A stretch of 29,806 bases of DNA from JBEVJC01 sp040510375 (GCA_040510375.1 JBEVJC010000009.1:1-29806); one strand, 5' to 3'. Positions 1-8,412 are shown, counted from the first letter of the stretch. Program-made: numbers and translations. The notes: generated by a model from the letters alone, not told the origin.

Positions 1-608
1 ACTACCGCGAAGCTTATGGCATCTATGCCTGCAACGGGATCCTGTTTAACCATGAGAGTCCGCGTCGGGGGGAGACCTTTGTTACCCGCAAGATCACACG
101 TGGGGTGGCCGAGATTGTACTGGGACTGAAAAACAAATTATACCTGGGTAACCTGAATGCGCAGCGCGACTGGGGTCATGCCAGGGATTATATAGAAGCG
201 ATGTGGCTGATCCTGCAGCAGGAAGAAGCCGAGGATTTTGTGATAGCCACGGGAGTAACCACCCCTGTCCGTGATTTTGTAAAAATGTCGTTCGCCCATG
301 CGGGAGTGGAACTGGTGTTTGAAGGAAAGGACGAAGATGAACGGGGTATCGTGGCGAAGGTGAACGATCCATCGGTGAAACTGGAAGTGGGGGATGTAGT
401 GGTAGCGGTGGATAAACGATATTTCCGTCCCACGGAAGTGGACCTGTTACTGGGTGACCCCACGAAAGCCAATACCAAACTGGGTTGGATGCCCAAATAC
501 GATGTAAATATGTTATGTAAGGAAATGGTGGAAGCGGATCTTGAATTGTTTAAAAAGGATTTGGTATTAAACGAAACAGGATACCAGACAGTTCGTACGT
601 TTGAATAG
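1..608 (+). CDS. gmd: GDP-mannose 4,6-dehydratase, C-terminal part
   Basis: The gene is cut by the left edge; the open frame runs from base 3 to a TAG at 606-608. Gmd converts GDP-mannose to GDP-4-keto-6-deoxymannose, the first step towards GDP-fucose and related deoxysugars for surface polysaccharide, in the cytoplasm. The visible part begins YREAYGIYACNG and continues through NHESPRRGETFVTRKI, the substrate-binding signature of the family, then RDWGHARDYIEAMW and YFRPTEVDLLLGDPTKA, all typical of Gmd in the short-chain dehydrogenase/reductase fold. The Rossmann nucleotide-binding half and the catalytic Tyr-Lys pair lie upstream of the window. Downstream there is no clear terminator, only a short GC hairpin at 626-639 without a T run. 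The family call is secure. Confidence 0.95.
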   Translation, partial: YREAYGIYACNGILFNHESPRRGETFVTRKITRGVAEIVLGLKNKLYLGNLNAQRDWGHARDYIEAMWLILQQEEAEDFVIATGVTTPVRDFVKMSFAHAGVELVFEGKDEDERGIVAKVNDPSVKLEVGDVVVAVDKRYFRPTEVDLLLGDPTKANTKLGWMPKYDVNMLCKEMVEADLELFKKDLVLNETGYQTVRTFE

Positions 609-668
609 AACGAGGTAATTTTTAAACCCGTGACCGGGTCGACCTGCTTTATATCCAAAAGAACCACC

Positions 669-1697
669 ATGAACAATCCCTGGCGATCAATTCCACCGTC
701 GGACCATTATATCCACCACAAATTTATAAATCCAACCGAGACCCCGATGATTGCAAAGGGGTTCTCGTTTTCTAAAGTGTTTGGTGATATGCTGACCCGT
801 CCAAAATTATCGAGGCCACCTTATCCATTGCCCGCTGTTAAACAAGATCTCAAAAACCTGAACAGTGAAGAGCCGGTGATTATCTGGTTTGGTCATTCTT
901 CCTATCTTATCCATTGCAGGGGATATAATATTCTTGTTGACCCTGTCTTCAGTGGTCATGCATCGCCTGTGCGCGGGATTATCCGGGCTTTTCCCGGTAG
1001 TGATCTTTATAAACCCGCGGATATGCCGGTGATCGACCTGATGCTGATCACCCATAATCATTATGACCATCTTGATAAATCCACCCTGCGGAAACTGAAA
1101 GGGCAGACAAAAAAATATGTGGTATCGCTGGGAGTGGGTCGCGACCTGGCAGATTGTGGTATTGATCGTTCCCTGATAACGGAGCTCGACTGGTGGGAGA
1201 ATATATCACCCGCTGAAAATATAGAATTAACCGCAGCACCTGCAAGGCATTTTTCAGGCAGGGGCTTTGTTCGTGGTGGTTCGTTATGGTCGGCTTTTGC
1301 GCTAAAACTTTTCGGGTATTCCATTTATATTGGTGGTGATTCGGGATACGATGAATTTTTTAATGAAATAGGTAGGCGCCTGGGACCATTTGACCTTGCC
1401 ATCCTGGAATGCGGGCAATACAATCTGGCCTGGCCCAATATTCATATGATGCCGGAAGAAACCGCGCTTGCAGCGGTTCAACTGAAATCCAGATGGCTGA
1501 TGCCGGTACATTGGGGCAAATTCACATTAGCCAATCATATCTGGACAGAACCAGTAACCAGGTTACTGGTTGCTGCAAAGGATTTAAACCTGCCGGTTAC
1601 TACTCCAAAAATCGGTGAGTCGATAATATTAAATCAATCCTATCCAACTCAAAAATGGTGGGAACATTTATTGGAAAACTCTGGAAGGGGAGGATAA
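669..1697 (+). CDS. MBL-fold metallohydrolase, NAPE-PLD/UlaG-like
   Basis: Predicted zinc-dependent hydrolase of the metallo-beta-lactamase fold, 342 aa from the ATG at 669. The frame also allows a GTG at 630, but that lies inside a small hairpin (626-639) and adds 13 residues unlike the family. Visible motifs are the opening strand IIWFGHSSYLI, the metal motif HNHYDH at residues 129-134, a conserved His in APARHFSGRG, the bridging Asp in GGDSGYDEFF, and the late His in MPVHWGKF. This set, with the N-terminal HHKFINP stretch, resembles bacterial N-acyl-phosphatidylethanolamine phospholipase D relatives and UlaG-type lactonases. The natural substrate cannot be read from the sequence. No signal peptide is visible. 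It converges on the next gene, 9 bases away. Confidence 0.85.
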   Translation: MNNPWRSIPPSDHYIHHKFINPTETPMIAKGFSFSKVFGDMLTRPKLSRPPYPLPAVKQDLKNLNSEEPVIIWFGHSSYLIHCRGYNILVDPVFSGHASPVRGIIRAFPGSDLYKPADMPVIDLMLITHNHYDHLDKSTLRKLKGQTKKYVVSLGVGRDLADCGIDRSLITELDWWENISPAENIELTAAPARHFSGRGFVRGGSLWSAFALKLFGYSIYIGGDSGYDEFFNEIGRRLGPFDLAILECGQYNLAWPNIHMMPEETALAAVQLKSRWLMPVHWGKFTLANHIWTEPVTRLLVAAKDLNLPVTTPKIGESIILNQSYPTQKWWEHLLENSGRGG

Positions 1698-1706
1698 CTT
1701 TTTCGT

Positions 1707-2750
1707 TCACGAAATATTGACAACGATTTTTGCATCTCCGTTTATCGGAAAACTCTGGCAGGAAAGGATCAGTCCCCGTTTCACTTCTTCGTCAGTAAGC
1801 ACTTCATTATATGCCATCCAGATCTCACCTTCTGTACACCGCGCCAGGCATGCACCGCAACGACCGGCTTCACAACTATAAGGCAATAAGACATTATTTT
1901 TCTTTGCTGTTGCCAGTATACTGTCGGGATACTGTACCGGCAGTATAACGGATCGTCCATTGATATTGATTTCTACATTATGCCGGTCCATATCAGGAGG
2001 TGTGGGCAGGTGGGTGCGTGGTCTTGTGTCGAAGTCTTCCCTTTTTATCTGATCATTTTTAAAACCCATGGATCGAAGGGTGATGATTATCATCAGCATA
2101 TAAAGTTCGGGTCCGCAAAGGTAGAACAGCACAGGTTTGTCCTTTTGTAGTTCCTGGCTGAGTAAACGCTGGAGTAATGATTTGCTGAGCCGGCTTTCAT
2201 CGATGCGGAAGATATCACTTAGCAGATACCGGATCCGGAATCGTTCGGGAAAGGTATTACGAAGTTGTTCCAGTTCATCAAAAAACATAACATCCTTTTG
2301 CGAGCTGTTACTATAAATAAGGATAATACGCTCGTTGGTATCGGTCAGCAGTGTTTTGATCAGTGACAGACAGGGACTGATACCGCTTCCGGCAGCAAGG
2401 AAAAAATAATCATAACCGGAGGGATTCTCCGGCAGTGTAAACAAACCCTGGATCCCCGCGGTGGCCAGTACATCGCCTGGCCTGGTGTAATAAAGCAGGT
2501 GACGTGAAAACTCACCATTATCTATTTTTTTAACTGCTATTGAAAGAGGTTCGTTCCGGGAAGGGGACGACAGGATGGAGTAGGAGCGACGTTTCTCCCC
2601 GTCAGGGTGGGGGAATAACAAGGTCAGGTATTGGCCCGCGCGATAGACAGGTAACCATCCGTCCAATGGTTCAAGGATAAACCGGGAGGATTTATCTGTT
2701 AGTTTTTCGATAGCGGTAATCCTGACAAGTTTAATTAACGATCCGGTCAT
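1707..2750 (-). CDS. Ferredoxin-NADP reductase-like protein with C-terminal 2Fe-2S domain (PaaE-like)
   Basis: A 347-aa electron-transfer flavoprotein. The N-terminal FAD domain carries RSYS at residues 55-58 (family RxYS). The NAD(P)H domain has GSGISP at 121-126. After a Pro-rich linker near 245-255, a plant-type ferredoxin domain holds the cluster cysteines C293, C298, C301 and C331 in CEAGRCGAC and LILSCQ. This domain order is that of PaaE, the reductase of phenylacetyl-CoA epoxidase, and of Hmp/VanB-like reductases. No paaABCD genes are nearby, so the electron acceptor is unknown. It lies 22 bases after a small gene on the same strand and probably shares its transcript. Confidence 0.88.
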   Translation of the reverse strand: MTGSLIKLVRITAIEKLTDKSSRFILEPLDGWLPVYRAGQYLTLLFPHPDGEKRRSYSILSSPSRNEPLSIAVKKIDNGEFSRHLLYYTRPGDVLATAGIQGLFTLPENPSGYDYFFLAAGSGISPCLSLIKTLLTDTNERIILIYSNSSQKDVMFFDELEQLRNTFPERFRIRYLLSDIFRIDESRLSKSLLQRLLSQELQKDKPVLFYLCGPELYMLMIIITLRSMGFKNDQIKREDFDTRPRTHLPTPPDMDRHNVEININGRSVILPVQYPDSILATAKKNNVLLPYSCEAGRCGACLARCTEGEIWMAYNEVLTDEEVKRGLILSCQSFPINGDAKIVVNIS

Positions 2751-2772
2751 CAGCGAAGTTAAAACCAGCCGG

Positions 2773-2982
2773 TCATTCCAGTGCCATGCAATGGAATCCT
2801 TTTTCCTGCAGGAGACCGGTAATCCGGACCGGGCAAACCTGGTGGCCTTCTACCCGCAGGATGCGATCGCAGTCGTCCAGGTCGAAATTAACCCGGCTAC
2901 CCGGGAACTGTTGTTTCAGGAAGGCAACGATGATTTTTGCCTGGAACTCCTTTTCAACATTTGTACGGAAGACTTCAACCAT
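2773..2982 (-). CDS. Small ferredoxin-fold (HMA-like) protein without metal-binding CxxC
   Basis: A 69-aa protein if begun at the ATG at 2982; the frame extends to a TTG at 3006, a less likely start. The pattern MVEVFRTNV, a helix, SRVNFDLDDCDRILRVEG and a second helix ending in EKGFHCMALE suggests the beta-alpha-beta-beta-alpha-beta fold of heavy-metal-associated domains. However, the first loop lacks CxxC, so classic metal transfer is doubtful. The three cysteines are scattered. It precedes the PaaE-like reductase by 22 bases and faces a GlxA-type regulator across 126 bases, so it may be a small partner or sensor for that pair. Function unknown; the coding call is fairly good because the gene fills the operon space with no competing frame. 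Confidence 0.65.
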   Translation of the reverse strand: MVEVFRTNVEKEFQAKIIVAFLKQQFPGSRVNFDLDDCDRILRVEGHQVCPVRITGLLQEKGFHCMALE

Positions 2983-3108
2983 AAGGGCGTTTTTATTCTT
3001 AATCAAAACTAGTAAAGGTATTTTTGATTTCTGCTAGCTAAAAAAGTCAACATTGGGGTGTATTTGGGACAAAATTCCTAAGTTTATGGAACATTTAAAC
3101 CTTGACCA

Positions 3109-4071
3109 ATGGAAGTAGCAGTGTTAGTCCCATACCAATACAAATTATTAAGTGTTGCGGCGATCCTTGATGTAATGGAGACGGCCAATAAAATTCTTAA
3201 TTCCACAGGGCAGGGGGAGTATTACCGGATTACGGTTATCATACCCGGCGAAATCCGTCCTGATCGATATCTTGGCCGGTATCAGCAGAGGTCAGTCGAT
3301 GATCCATACGAACCCGAATTAATCCTGGTGCCTTCATTTACTACCGACGATATGGCAACCACCATCCAGGATAACAAAGAATTTATACCCTGGATAATCC
3401 AGAATTATAAGTCGGGGGCACAGCTTGCCAGCTTTTGTACGGGTGCATTTTTAATGGGAGCTACCGGGCTGTTAAAGGGCAAGGTGGCTACAACGCATGT
3501 GGATGCCTGTCCCGCGTTTGCGAGGCTTTATCCGGATGTGCTGTTGATGCCGGAAAAGACGGTAACCCAGGATGGGCGGGTATTTACCAGTGGCGGATCA
3601 ACTTCTACATTCCATTTGTTGCTGCACCTGGTGCAAAGCCATTGCGGGAAGGAACTGGCTATTCGTCTGGCCAAGATATTTGCGATTGATATGGACCGGC
3701 AACATCAGACCTATTTCAGCACTTTTCATCCGCCGAGAAATCATACGGACGACCTGGTAGCAACAGCGCAGCAACAAATTGAGGACCGTTATAACAGCAG
3801 TGGCACCATCGAAGAGATGATCAGGGATATTCCTTCAAGTCGCAGGAATATGGTTCGCCGTTTTAAGCTGGTAACCGGTGTCACCCCCATTGAATACCTG
3901 CAACTGACGAGGATTGAAGCCGCGAAAAAGTTGCTGGAGCAAACGGCCCAGCAAATGACGGAGGTTATCCTTAATACAGGTTACAATGATCCGAAGGCAT
4001 TCCGCAAAGTTTTTCGTAAAACGGTTGGAATGACACCGACCGAGTACCGGGAAAAGTTCCAGGTGCGGTAA
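3109..4071 (+). CDS. GlxA-family transcriptional regulator (DJ-1/PfpI domain plus AraC HTH)
   Basis: A 320-aa regulator. Residues 1-190 form a DJ-1/PfpI (class I glutamine amidotransferase-like) domain with the nucleophile-elbow motif SFCTGAFLMG (C110), as in GlxA/FtrA regulators, where it is thought to sense a ligand rather than act as an enzyme. Residues from about 215 form an AraC-type double helix-turn-helix: IEEMIRDIPSSRRNMVRRFK, then ILNTGYNDPKAFRKVFRKTVGMTPTEYR, the standard second-helix signature. It is divergent from the small HMA-like gene and reductase, which makes that operon its most likely target. The start ATG at 3109 gives the usual N-terminus (MEVAVLVPY). No strong promoter match is seen upstream, only a weak TAAGTTTA near 3080. 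Confidence 0.9.
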   Translation: MEVAVLVPYQYKLLSVAAILDVMETANKILNSTGQGEYYRITVIIPGEIRPDRYLGRYQQRSVDDPYEPELILVPSFTTDDMATTIQDNKEFIPWIIQNYKSGAQLASFCTGAFLMGATGLLKGKVATTHVDACPAFARLYPDVLLMPEKTVTQDGRVFTSGGSTSTFHLLLHLVQSHCGKELAIRLAKIFAIDMDRQHQTYFSTFHPPRNHTDDLVATAQQQIEDRYNSSGTIEEMIRDIPSSRRNMVRRFKLVTGVTPIEYLQLTRIEAAKKLLEQTAQQMTEVILNTGYNDPKAFRKVFRKTVGMTPTEYREKFQVR

Positions 4072-4139
4072 CCCGGATCCTTACAAGATACCAGGCTAAG
4101 GAAATCCCATCTAGGATGAACCTACGGGTCCATACTGTT

Positions 4140-4254
4140 TACATTTGAAAAACAGACAATGTTACGCTCCGATAAAACCTGGGTACAAAAAACCCGCGAA
4201 GTAGAAACTTCCCGGGACACTAAAAACAAGCAGCTTAGACTGCGTTTGAAGTAG
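4140..4254 (+). other. Promoter-like box, possible 31-aa ORF and hairpin between convergent genes
   Basis: The gap between the GlxA-like gene and the first permease holds a perfect -7 type box, TACATTTG at 4140-4147, with no good -33 box. Eleven bases later an ATG at 4159 opens a 31-codon frame to a TAG at 4252-4254; its product would be very basic (Lys/Arg-rich). Within it is a strong hairpin: CCCG-C-GAAGT at 4193-4202 pairs with ACTTC-C-CGGG at 4207-4216 around an AGAA loop. No T run follows on either strand, so it is not a typical intrinsic terminator. It could be a short structured RNA, a micro-ORF, or the processed 3' end of either flanking transcript. Confidence 0.3.
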
Positions 4255-4262
4255 TTGATTTA

Positions 4263-6623
4263 TTAATCGGTCCGCAGGCTTTTAATCGGATTAGCCAGTG
4301 CGGTCCGGATGGACTGGTAACTGATGGTGGTCAGCGCAATCAGGATTGCCACGAAGCCCGATAGTGCAAACACCATCCATCCGATATGGGTCTTGTAGGC
4401 GAAGTCGGCCAGCCATTTATCCATAACATACCAGGCAAGCGGTATGGCAATTACAATGGCGATCAATACCAGTTTAATAAAATCCCTTGCAAGTAATCCG
4501 ATGATTACTGGTACGGATGCGCCCAATACCTTTCTGACGCCGATCTCCCTGGTGCGTACCTGGGCCGTGTAGGCGGTAAGTCCCAGTAGTCCCATGCAAC
4601 TGATGAAGATGGCAATGCCCGCAAAGATGTTAAACAATGTACCCGTCCGTTGTTCGGTTTTATATAAACCGGCATAGGTTTCATCCAGGAAGGCATAACT
4701 GAAGGGCACATCGGCATTGTATTTTTTCCAGGTTTTTTCAGCAAGTGCTATTGCTTCGCCTGCTTTTGCTCCGGTTGTCCGCACATATAATCGTCCCCAT
4801 TTATCTTTATTATATAAAAATATAGCCGGTTCGATTTTGCTTTTCAATGATGCGAAATGAAAGTCTTTTACTATTCCGATGATGGTTCCTTCATTATTCC
4901 AGATCTTGAAACGCTTGCCTATCGGGTCTTTCAGGCCGGTCTGCCTCGCAGTGGTTTCGTTCAGGATAAAATGATTGGAGTCGGCCGGAAGGCCTTTGAA
5001 ATTTTGTCCCGCCGTCATTTCCATTTTGAAGAAGGGAATGAAATCCTGGTCGATCGCAATGGGATAGATCATCAATGTTGATCCCGGCGGTTTACCATCA
5101 AAGTCGTTATTACCCGTCTGGTAGTCCATTTTAACTACGTTCAGCCAGTTGGATTTTGCCAGTCCGGTTACGGCGCTGCTCCTGTTCATATCATTGCGGA
5201 TCGCTTCGAAATTATTGCTGGGATCTGCAAAGAAGGAGAAGGTTTGTTCCCGGTCGTACCCGAGTTTTTTCGACTGCATGAAGCTTAATTGTTTTCCGAT
5301 AATAAAGGTGCAGATGATCAGGATTACGGAGAAGGCGAATTGTGTCACCACCAATGATTTCCGGAAGAACACATCATTAAGCCGGACTGCTATTTTTCCT
5401 TTGATTGCTTTCAACGGATCGAAGGACGAGAGCAGCATGGCGGGGTAGATACTCGAAACCAGGAGTGTGCAGGCGATGGTAATTCCGATAACGGTCCACA
5501 GATGCGGGTTGAACAGGTCGAACCGGAGTTGTTTGCCCGAGAGGTCATTAAAATAGGGCATCAGTAATGCCATCAGTCCAAGGGAAACGAGTGTGGCTAC
5601 CAGGAACACAAGGGTTGTTTCAACGATAAATTGTAAAAACAGTTGTGAGCGTGCTGCGCCAACAATTTTGCGGAGGCTCACTTCTTTTGCGCGAAGCATG
5701 GAACGGGCTGTAGAGAGGTTTACGTAGTTAATGCAGGCAATACCCAGAATGATGAGAGCGATAATGGTAAACATGCGGACTGTTTCCATTCCCGATTCTG
5801 TACCATCTGATTTATACAGATGTGCTTTCAGGAGGGGGAGGAAGAGGTATTCCACATCGGTATCGTCGGATTTGGTACGCAGGTGGAGGTCGCGCAAACG
5901 TGTGGAAAGGGAGGCAAGGTCGGTACCCGGTTGCAATAACAGAAAGGTGGAATAGCTGTAGGAATTGAAATCATTTGCGAGTGATTTACCCGCGTCCCTC
6001 GGTAATTTGTTCAGTTTATTGATGGGAAGCATGAGGTTAAAATCAAATGCCGAGTTGAGGGGGAAGTCGGCAATCAGTCCTGTCACGGTAAGATTGATGG
6101 AATCGCCTGCAAGGATCGTTTTACCCATTGGATCATAATCGCCGAAATACTTGTGTGCGGCGGATTTTGTAAGTATTACGGAGTTATCATCGGGAAAAGG
6201 GTTATTGGGATCGCCCTGGATGAGCGGAAAATCGAACATGGTGAAAAAGGAAGGGTCGGTAAAGATTTTCTTTTCATCAAATATTTTGGTGTTGCCGGCT
6301 TTGAAGGTGGTAAAGAAAAAGGAATTGTCGGTCAGGCGTACCATATCACGGATGGCGGGGATTTCCGTTTTCCCAAGATGGCCGATGGCGGATGCGGTAT
6401 TTGTCCAGATCTGGCGGCTTTCGTTGGTGCCTACGCGGTTTTCCAGTTTATAGATCTGGGAAGCGTTGTGATGGAAGCCGTCGATATTTCGTTCATCCTG
6501 TACCCAGAACAGGATGAGGATCCCGACTGTGAGGCCGATAGCCAGTCCGGCGACAGTGATCAGTGAATAGAATTTATTTTTCAGTAGATTTCTCCATGCG
6601 GTCTTGAAATAGTTTTTAAACAT
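4263..6623 (-). CDS. FtsX/MacB-type ABC transporter permease (orphan 1)
   Basis: A 786-aa inner-membrane permease with two FtsX modules in one chain. Predicted membrane helices lie near residues 20-41, 284-305, 334-356, 376-398, 426-443, 667-688, 711-734 and 747-768. Large extracytoplasmic MacB_PCD-like domains span 45-280 and 450-660. Each module has the cytoplasmic coupling motif: EVSLRKIVGA at 314-323 and EIGVRKVLGA at 693-702. It starts MFKNYFKTAWRNLLKNKFYS and ends NPIKSLRTD, both hallmarks of this Bacteroidota subfamily. MacB/LolCDE relatives transfer force across the membrane for lipoprotein, peptide or drug export. No ATPase gene is beside it, so a distant one must serve it. Substrate unknown. 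Confidence 0.92.
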   Translation of the reverse strand: MFKNYFKTAWRNLLKNKFYSLITVAGLAIGLTVGILILFWVQDERNIDGFHHNASQIYKLENRVGTNESRQIWTNTASAIGHLGKTEIPAIRDMVRLTDNSFFFTTFKAGNTKIFDEKKIFTDPSFFTMFDFPLIQGDPNNPFPDDNSVILTKSAAHKYFGDYDPMGKTILAGDSINLTVTGLIADFPLNSAFDFNLMLPINKLNKLPRDAGKSLANDFNSYSYSTFLLLQPGTDLASLSTRLRDLHLRTKSDDTDVEYLFLPLLKAHLYKSDGTESGMETVRMFTIIALIILGIACINYVNLSTARSMLRAKEVSLRKIVGAARSQLFLQFIVETTLVFLVATLVSLGLMALLMPYFNDLSGKQLRFDLFNPHLWTVIGITIACTLLVSSIYPAMLLSSFDPLKAIKGKIAVRLNDVFFRKSLVVTQFAFSVILIICTFIIGKQLSFMQSKKLGYDREQTFSFFADPSNNFEAIRNDMNRSSAVTGLAKSNWLNVVKMDYQTGNNDFDGKPPGSTLMIYPIAIDQDFIPFFKMEMTAGQNFKGLPADSNHFILNETTARQTGLKDPIGKRFKIWNNEGTIIGIVKDFHFASLKSKIEPAIFLYNKDKWGRLYVRTTGAKAGEAIALAEKTWKKYNADVPFSYAFLDETYAGLYKTEQRTGTLFNIFAGIAIFISCMGLLGLTAYTAQVRTREIGVRKVLGASVPVIIGLLARDFIKLVLIAIVIAIPLAWYVMDKWLADFAYKTHIGWMVFALSGFVAILIALTTISYQSIRTALANPIKSLRTD

Positions 6624-6804
6624 GCCTGGTGTTTTGGGTTTGGTTCGCGGATGATAACGGTCAGGTACGCACAGATGCCAAAGCTGGGGCCAAAAGGGTA
6701 GGACTCTCAGTGTCAGAATTTTAGGCTTTATGTATGCGGGTTACGTGTATCATTGGCGATACAATCATCGTTCGAATAAGGACAATAATTTTTTTCAACT
6801 TTTT

Positions 6805-6835
6805 TTTGTTTAAAAGGTTGCCACCCTTATCTTTG
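6805..6835 (+). promoter_or_regulatory. Bacteroidota sigma-70 promoter for tRNA-Val(UAC)
   Basis: TTTG at 6805-6808, 19 bases, then TATCTTTG at 6828-6835: an exact match to the Bacteroidota consensus TTTG-N19-TAnnTTTG. Transcription would begin near 6842, about 14 bases before the tRNA. A run of T lies around the -33 box. No open reading frame lies in the remaining upstream gap (6624-6804). Confidence 0.8.
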
Positions 6836-6855
6836 CACTCCCAGAAAAACAAAAA

Positions 6856-6930
6856 GGGAGTTTAGCTCAGTTGGTTCAGAGCATCTGCCTTACAAGCAGA
6901 GGGTCGGCGGTTCGAGCCCGTCAACTCCCA
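6856..6930 (+). tRNA. tRNA-Val(UAC)
   Basis: A full 75-nt cloverleaf: acceptor GGAGTT-type arms GGGAGTT/AACTCCC, D arm GCTC/GAGC, anticodon arm TCTGC-CTTACAA-GCAGA, and T arm GGCGG-TTCGAGC-CCGTC with one G-U pair. The anticodon is TAC, read on GUA/GUN valine codons. The discriminator base is A6930, and CCA is not encoded, as is common in this phylum. It has its own promoter and terminator, so it is a single-gene unit. Confidence 0.97.
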
Positions 6931-6935
6931 CAAAG

Positions 6936-6961
6936 CCTCACAGAGAATGTGAGGTTTTTTT
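6936..6961 (+). terminator. Intrinsic terminator of tRNA-Val(UAC)
   Basis: A perfect 7-bp stem, CCTCACA (6936-6942) with TGTGAGG (6948-6954), around a GAGAA loop and followed at once by seven T residues (6955-6961). It begins five bases after the tRNA. Confidence 0.92.
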
Positions 6962-7093
6962 ATGGGCTTTATTGAAGCTTATAAAAAATAAATCAAAGCG
7001 TTCATATTCAATTATTTGAAGGTGACCAATCTGACTATAAGATTTAAGCGGGCCTGTATTATTTTTTGTGGCCGGCGGTCATTGCCGCGATAC

Positions 7094-7648
7094 TTATCGG
7101 GATGAATACTTATCGATTAAAAACTTTGCCTGTCTTTTCATTGCCTCATCCAAAGACTTCTGAATATAATCTATACCCTTTATTGCTTCCTGAGTAGTCG
7201 ATCTTTTTTTTACCTCTTCAGGATCTGTTAAATCAACTTCGTCAACACGCTGGTTAATCCACCAAAGATTTCCAAGAGGATCCAGTATACGACATACTTT
7301 TTCTCCAAACCACAGAGTGGTAATTTCGGTTACTGGTATCGCACCGAATTGCAGACACTTTTGATAGGTTTCCTCGATGTCTCCAACATATACACTTAAA
7401 AAGGCTGGAGACGGGCTCCATCCTTTTCTTGAGTCAAAAAGCATGATCATGGCATTACCAATTTTTACGACGGCATGGATAATTGCACCCTCTGCATTTT
7501 TTAATCTGCTATTAGGAATTTCCTCTGCATTAAATGTACTCTTCATAAATTCGATCAGATCAGCTGTCGATGGTGAGATTACCCAGGAAGTTACCGTTGT
7601 ATAACCTTCCGGTACTGTTTTTAATTCTTGTGCGTTTTTTGTTTGCAT
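7094..7648 (-). CDS. VOC-superfamily (glyoxalase/PhnB-like) protein
   Basis: A 184-aa cytoplasmic protein of the vicinal oxygen chelate fold. The paired beta-alpha-beta-beta-beta modules show as VTSWVISPSTADLIEFMKSTFNAEE with AEGAIIHAVVKIGNAMIMLFD, and AFLSVYVGDIEETYQKCLQFGA with WFGEKVCRILDPLGNLWWI. The closing DPxGNxW motif is typical of PhnB/YcgI-type members. The reaction cannot be assigned; members include glyoxalases, dioxygenases and antibiotic-binding proteins, and many in this subgroup are uncharacterised. The C-terminal 40 residues, rich in charged amino acids (EEVKKRSTTQEAIKG onward), extend beyond the core and are predicted helical. No clear promoter is seen upstream. Confidence 0.85.
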   Translation of the reverse strand: MQTKNAQELKTVPEGYTTVTSWVISPSTADLIEFMKSTFNAEEIPNSRLKNAEGAIIHAVVKIGNAMIMLFDSRKGWSPSPAFLSVYVGDIEETYQKCLQFGAIPVTEITTLWFGEKVCRILDPLGNLWWINQRVDEVDLTDPEEVKKRSTTQEAIKGIDYIQKSLDEAMKRQAKFLIDKYSSR

Positions 7649-7850
7649 ATTTTTGTTTTTTTGTTGTCCTGTTATCAGTTGGCCTCGTCCTTTTTTAATG
7701 AGATTGTAAACAAGGTTTTTAGAGTAACTTTCTAATTTTTCAGTCAGTATGAAATGCGGTTAATTTGTTTATTTCATCCTGATAGATTTTACAGCATCGA
7801 TAAACTTAGCAAGCTCGTTGTGACACTTAAGTAATGCGTTATCTATCAAT

Positions 7851-8258
7851 CTATATTTTAGTTTGTTTCAATTGCAGCATATAACCAATTGCAAGCAGAA
7901 CAAGCATAAGCACATCAACAATCAATTGTGCAGGTAACTGTCCTTTGTGGGCAAACTCCGGGTCAACCAAGGCAGTGCCAGGAAATAATATGGAACCTGC
8001 CTGGGTAATCCAATACAGCCCAGCAAGTATTACAGAGAATCTTATCTTATCGGATTTCTTTCCCTGATATACCCAAAGGGTCCAAAGTGCAAACAGCCCG
8101 AGACAAGTGCCAAGCAACATCGTTTGTGCATTATGAAACTTTGCATGAGGTGACCAACGCGGATTATAAATATGCGTCTGATTCCAATCAAATATGTAAG
8201 AGCCCAAGGCGGAATAAATAGCCACAATTGAGATTAATATTTTGCCTGCTGACTTCAC
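7851..8258 (-). CDS. Four-helix membrane protein, DUF6640-like
   Basis: A 135-aa membrane protein starting at a GTG; no ATG fits near the N-terminus. Hydrophobic segments lie near residues 5-22, 46-64, 73-93 and 108-128. The short motif FDWNQTHIYNPRWSPHAKFHNAQ between helices 1 and 2, with its conserved Asp, Asn, Trp and His, resembles a small uncharacterised family that I place near DUF6640 from memory. The function is unknown. The gene lies downstream, on the minus strand, of the tandem operator at 8413-8478, with about 150 bases of leader if that promoter drives it. The leader contains only very short ORFs and a palindrome, AATGTTAAACATT, at 8361-8373. Confidence 0.7.
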   Translation of the reverse strand: MKSAGKILISIVAIYSALGSYIFDWNQTHIYNPRWSPHAKFHNAQTMLLGTCLGLFALWTLWVYQGKKSDKIRFSVILAGLYWITQAGSILFPGTALVDPEFAHKGQLPAQLIVDVLMLVLLAIGYMLQLKQTKI

Positions 8259-8412
8259 TCTTTTTCGGTTAATTACTAAAAAATAATTCTTAGGATGTTC
8301 TTTTACTTTTCTAAATTAAAAAAAAATCAACTGTCTTAAACATCAATGTGCGATCGCTCCAATGTTAAACATTCATTTCCATTTTCGCGTTGTTCCTTTT
8401 TTATCTTTTTTT

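Noticed and set aside
626..639. ACCCG-TGAC-CGGGT hairpin after gmd
   Set aside because: Short stem with no T run; it serves only as an argument against the GTG start at 630.
1701..1714. TTTCG-TTCA-CGAAA hairpin between convergent genes
   Set aside because: Only five base pairs, AT-rich, overlapping a stop codon, and without a T run; too weak to call a terminator.
8350..8357. GCGATCGC palindrome, also seen near 2865 and 24946
   Set aside because: This is the HIP1 octamer of cyanobacteria, but three copies in 30 kb, two of them within genes, do not show enrichment or a role here.
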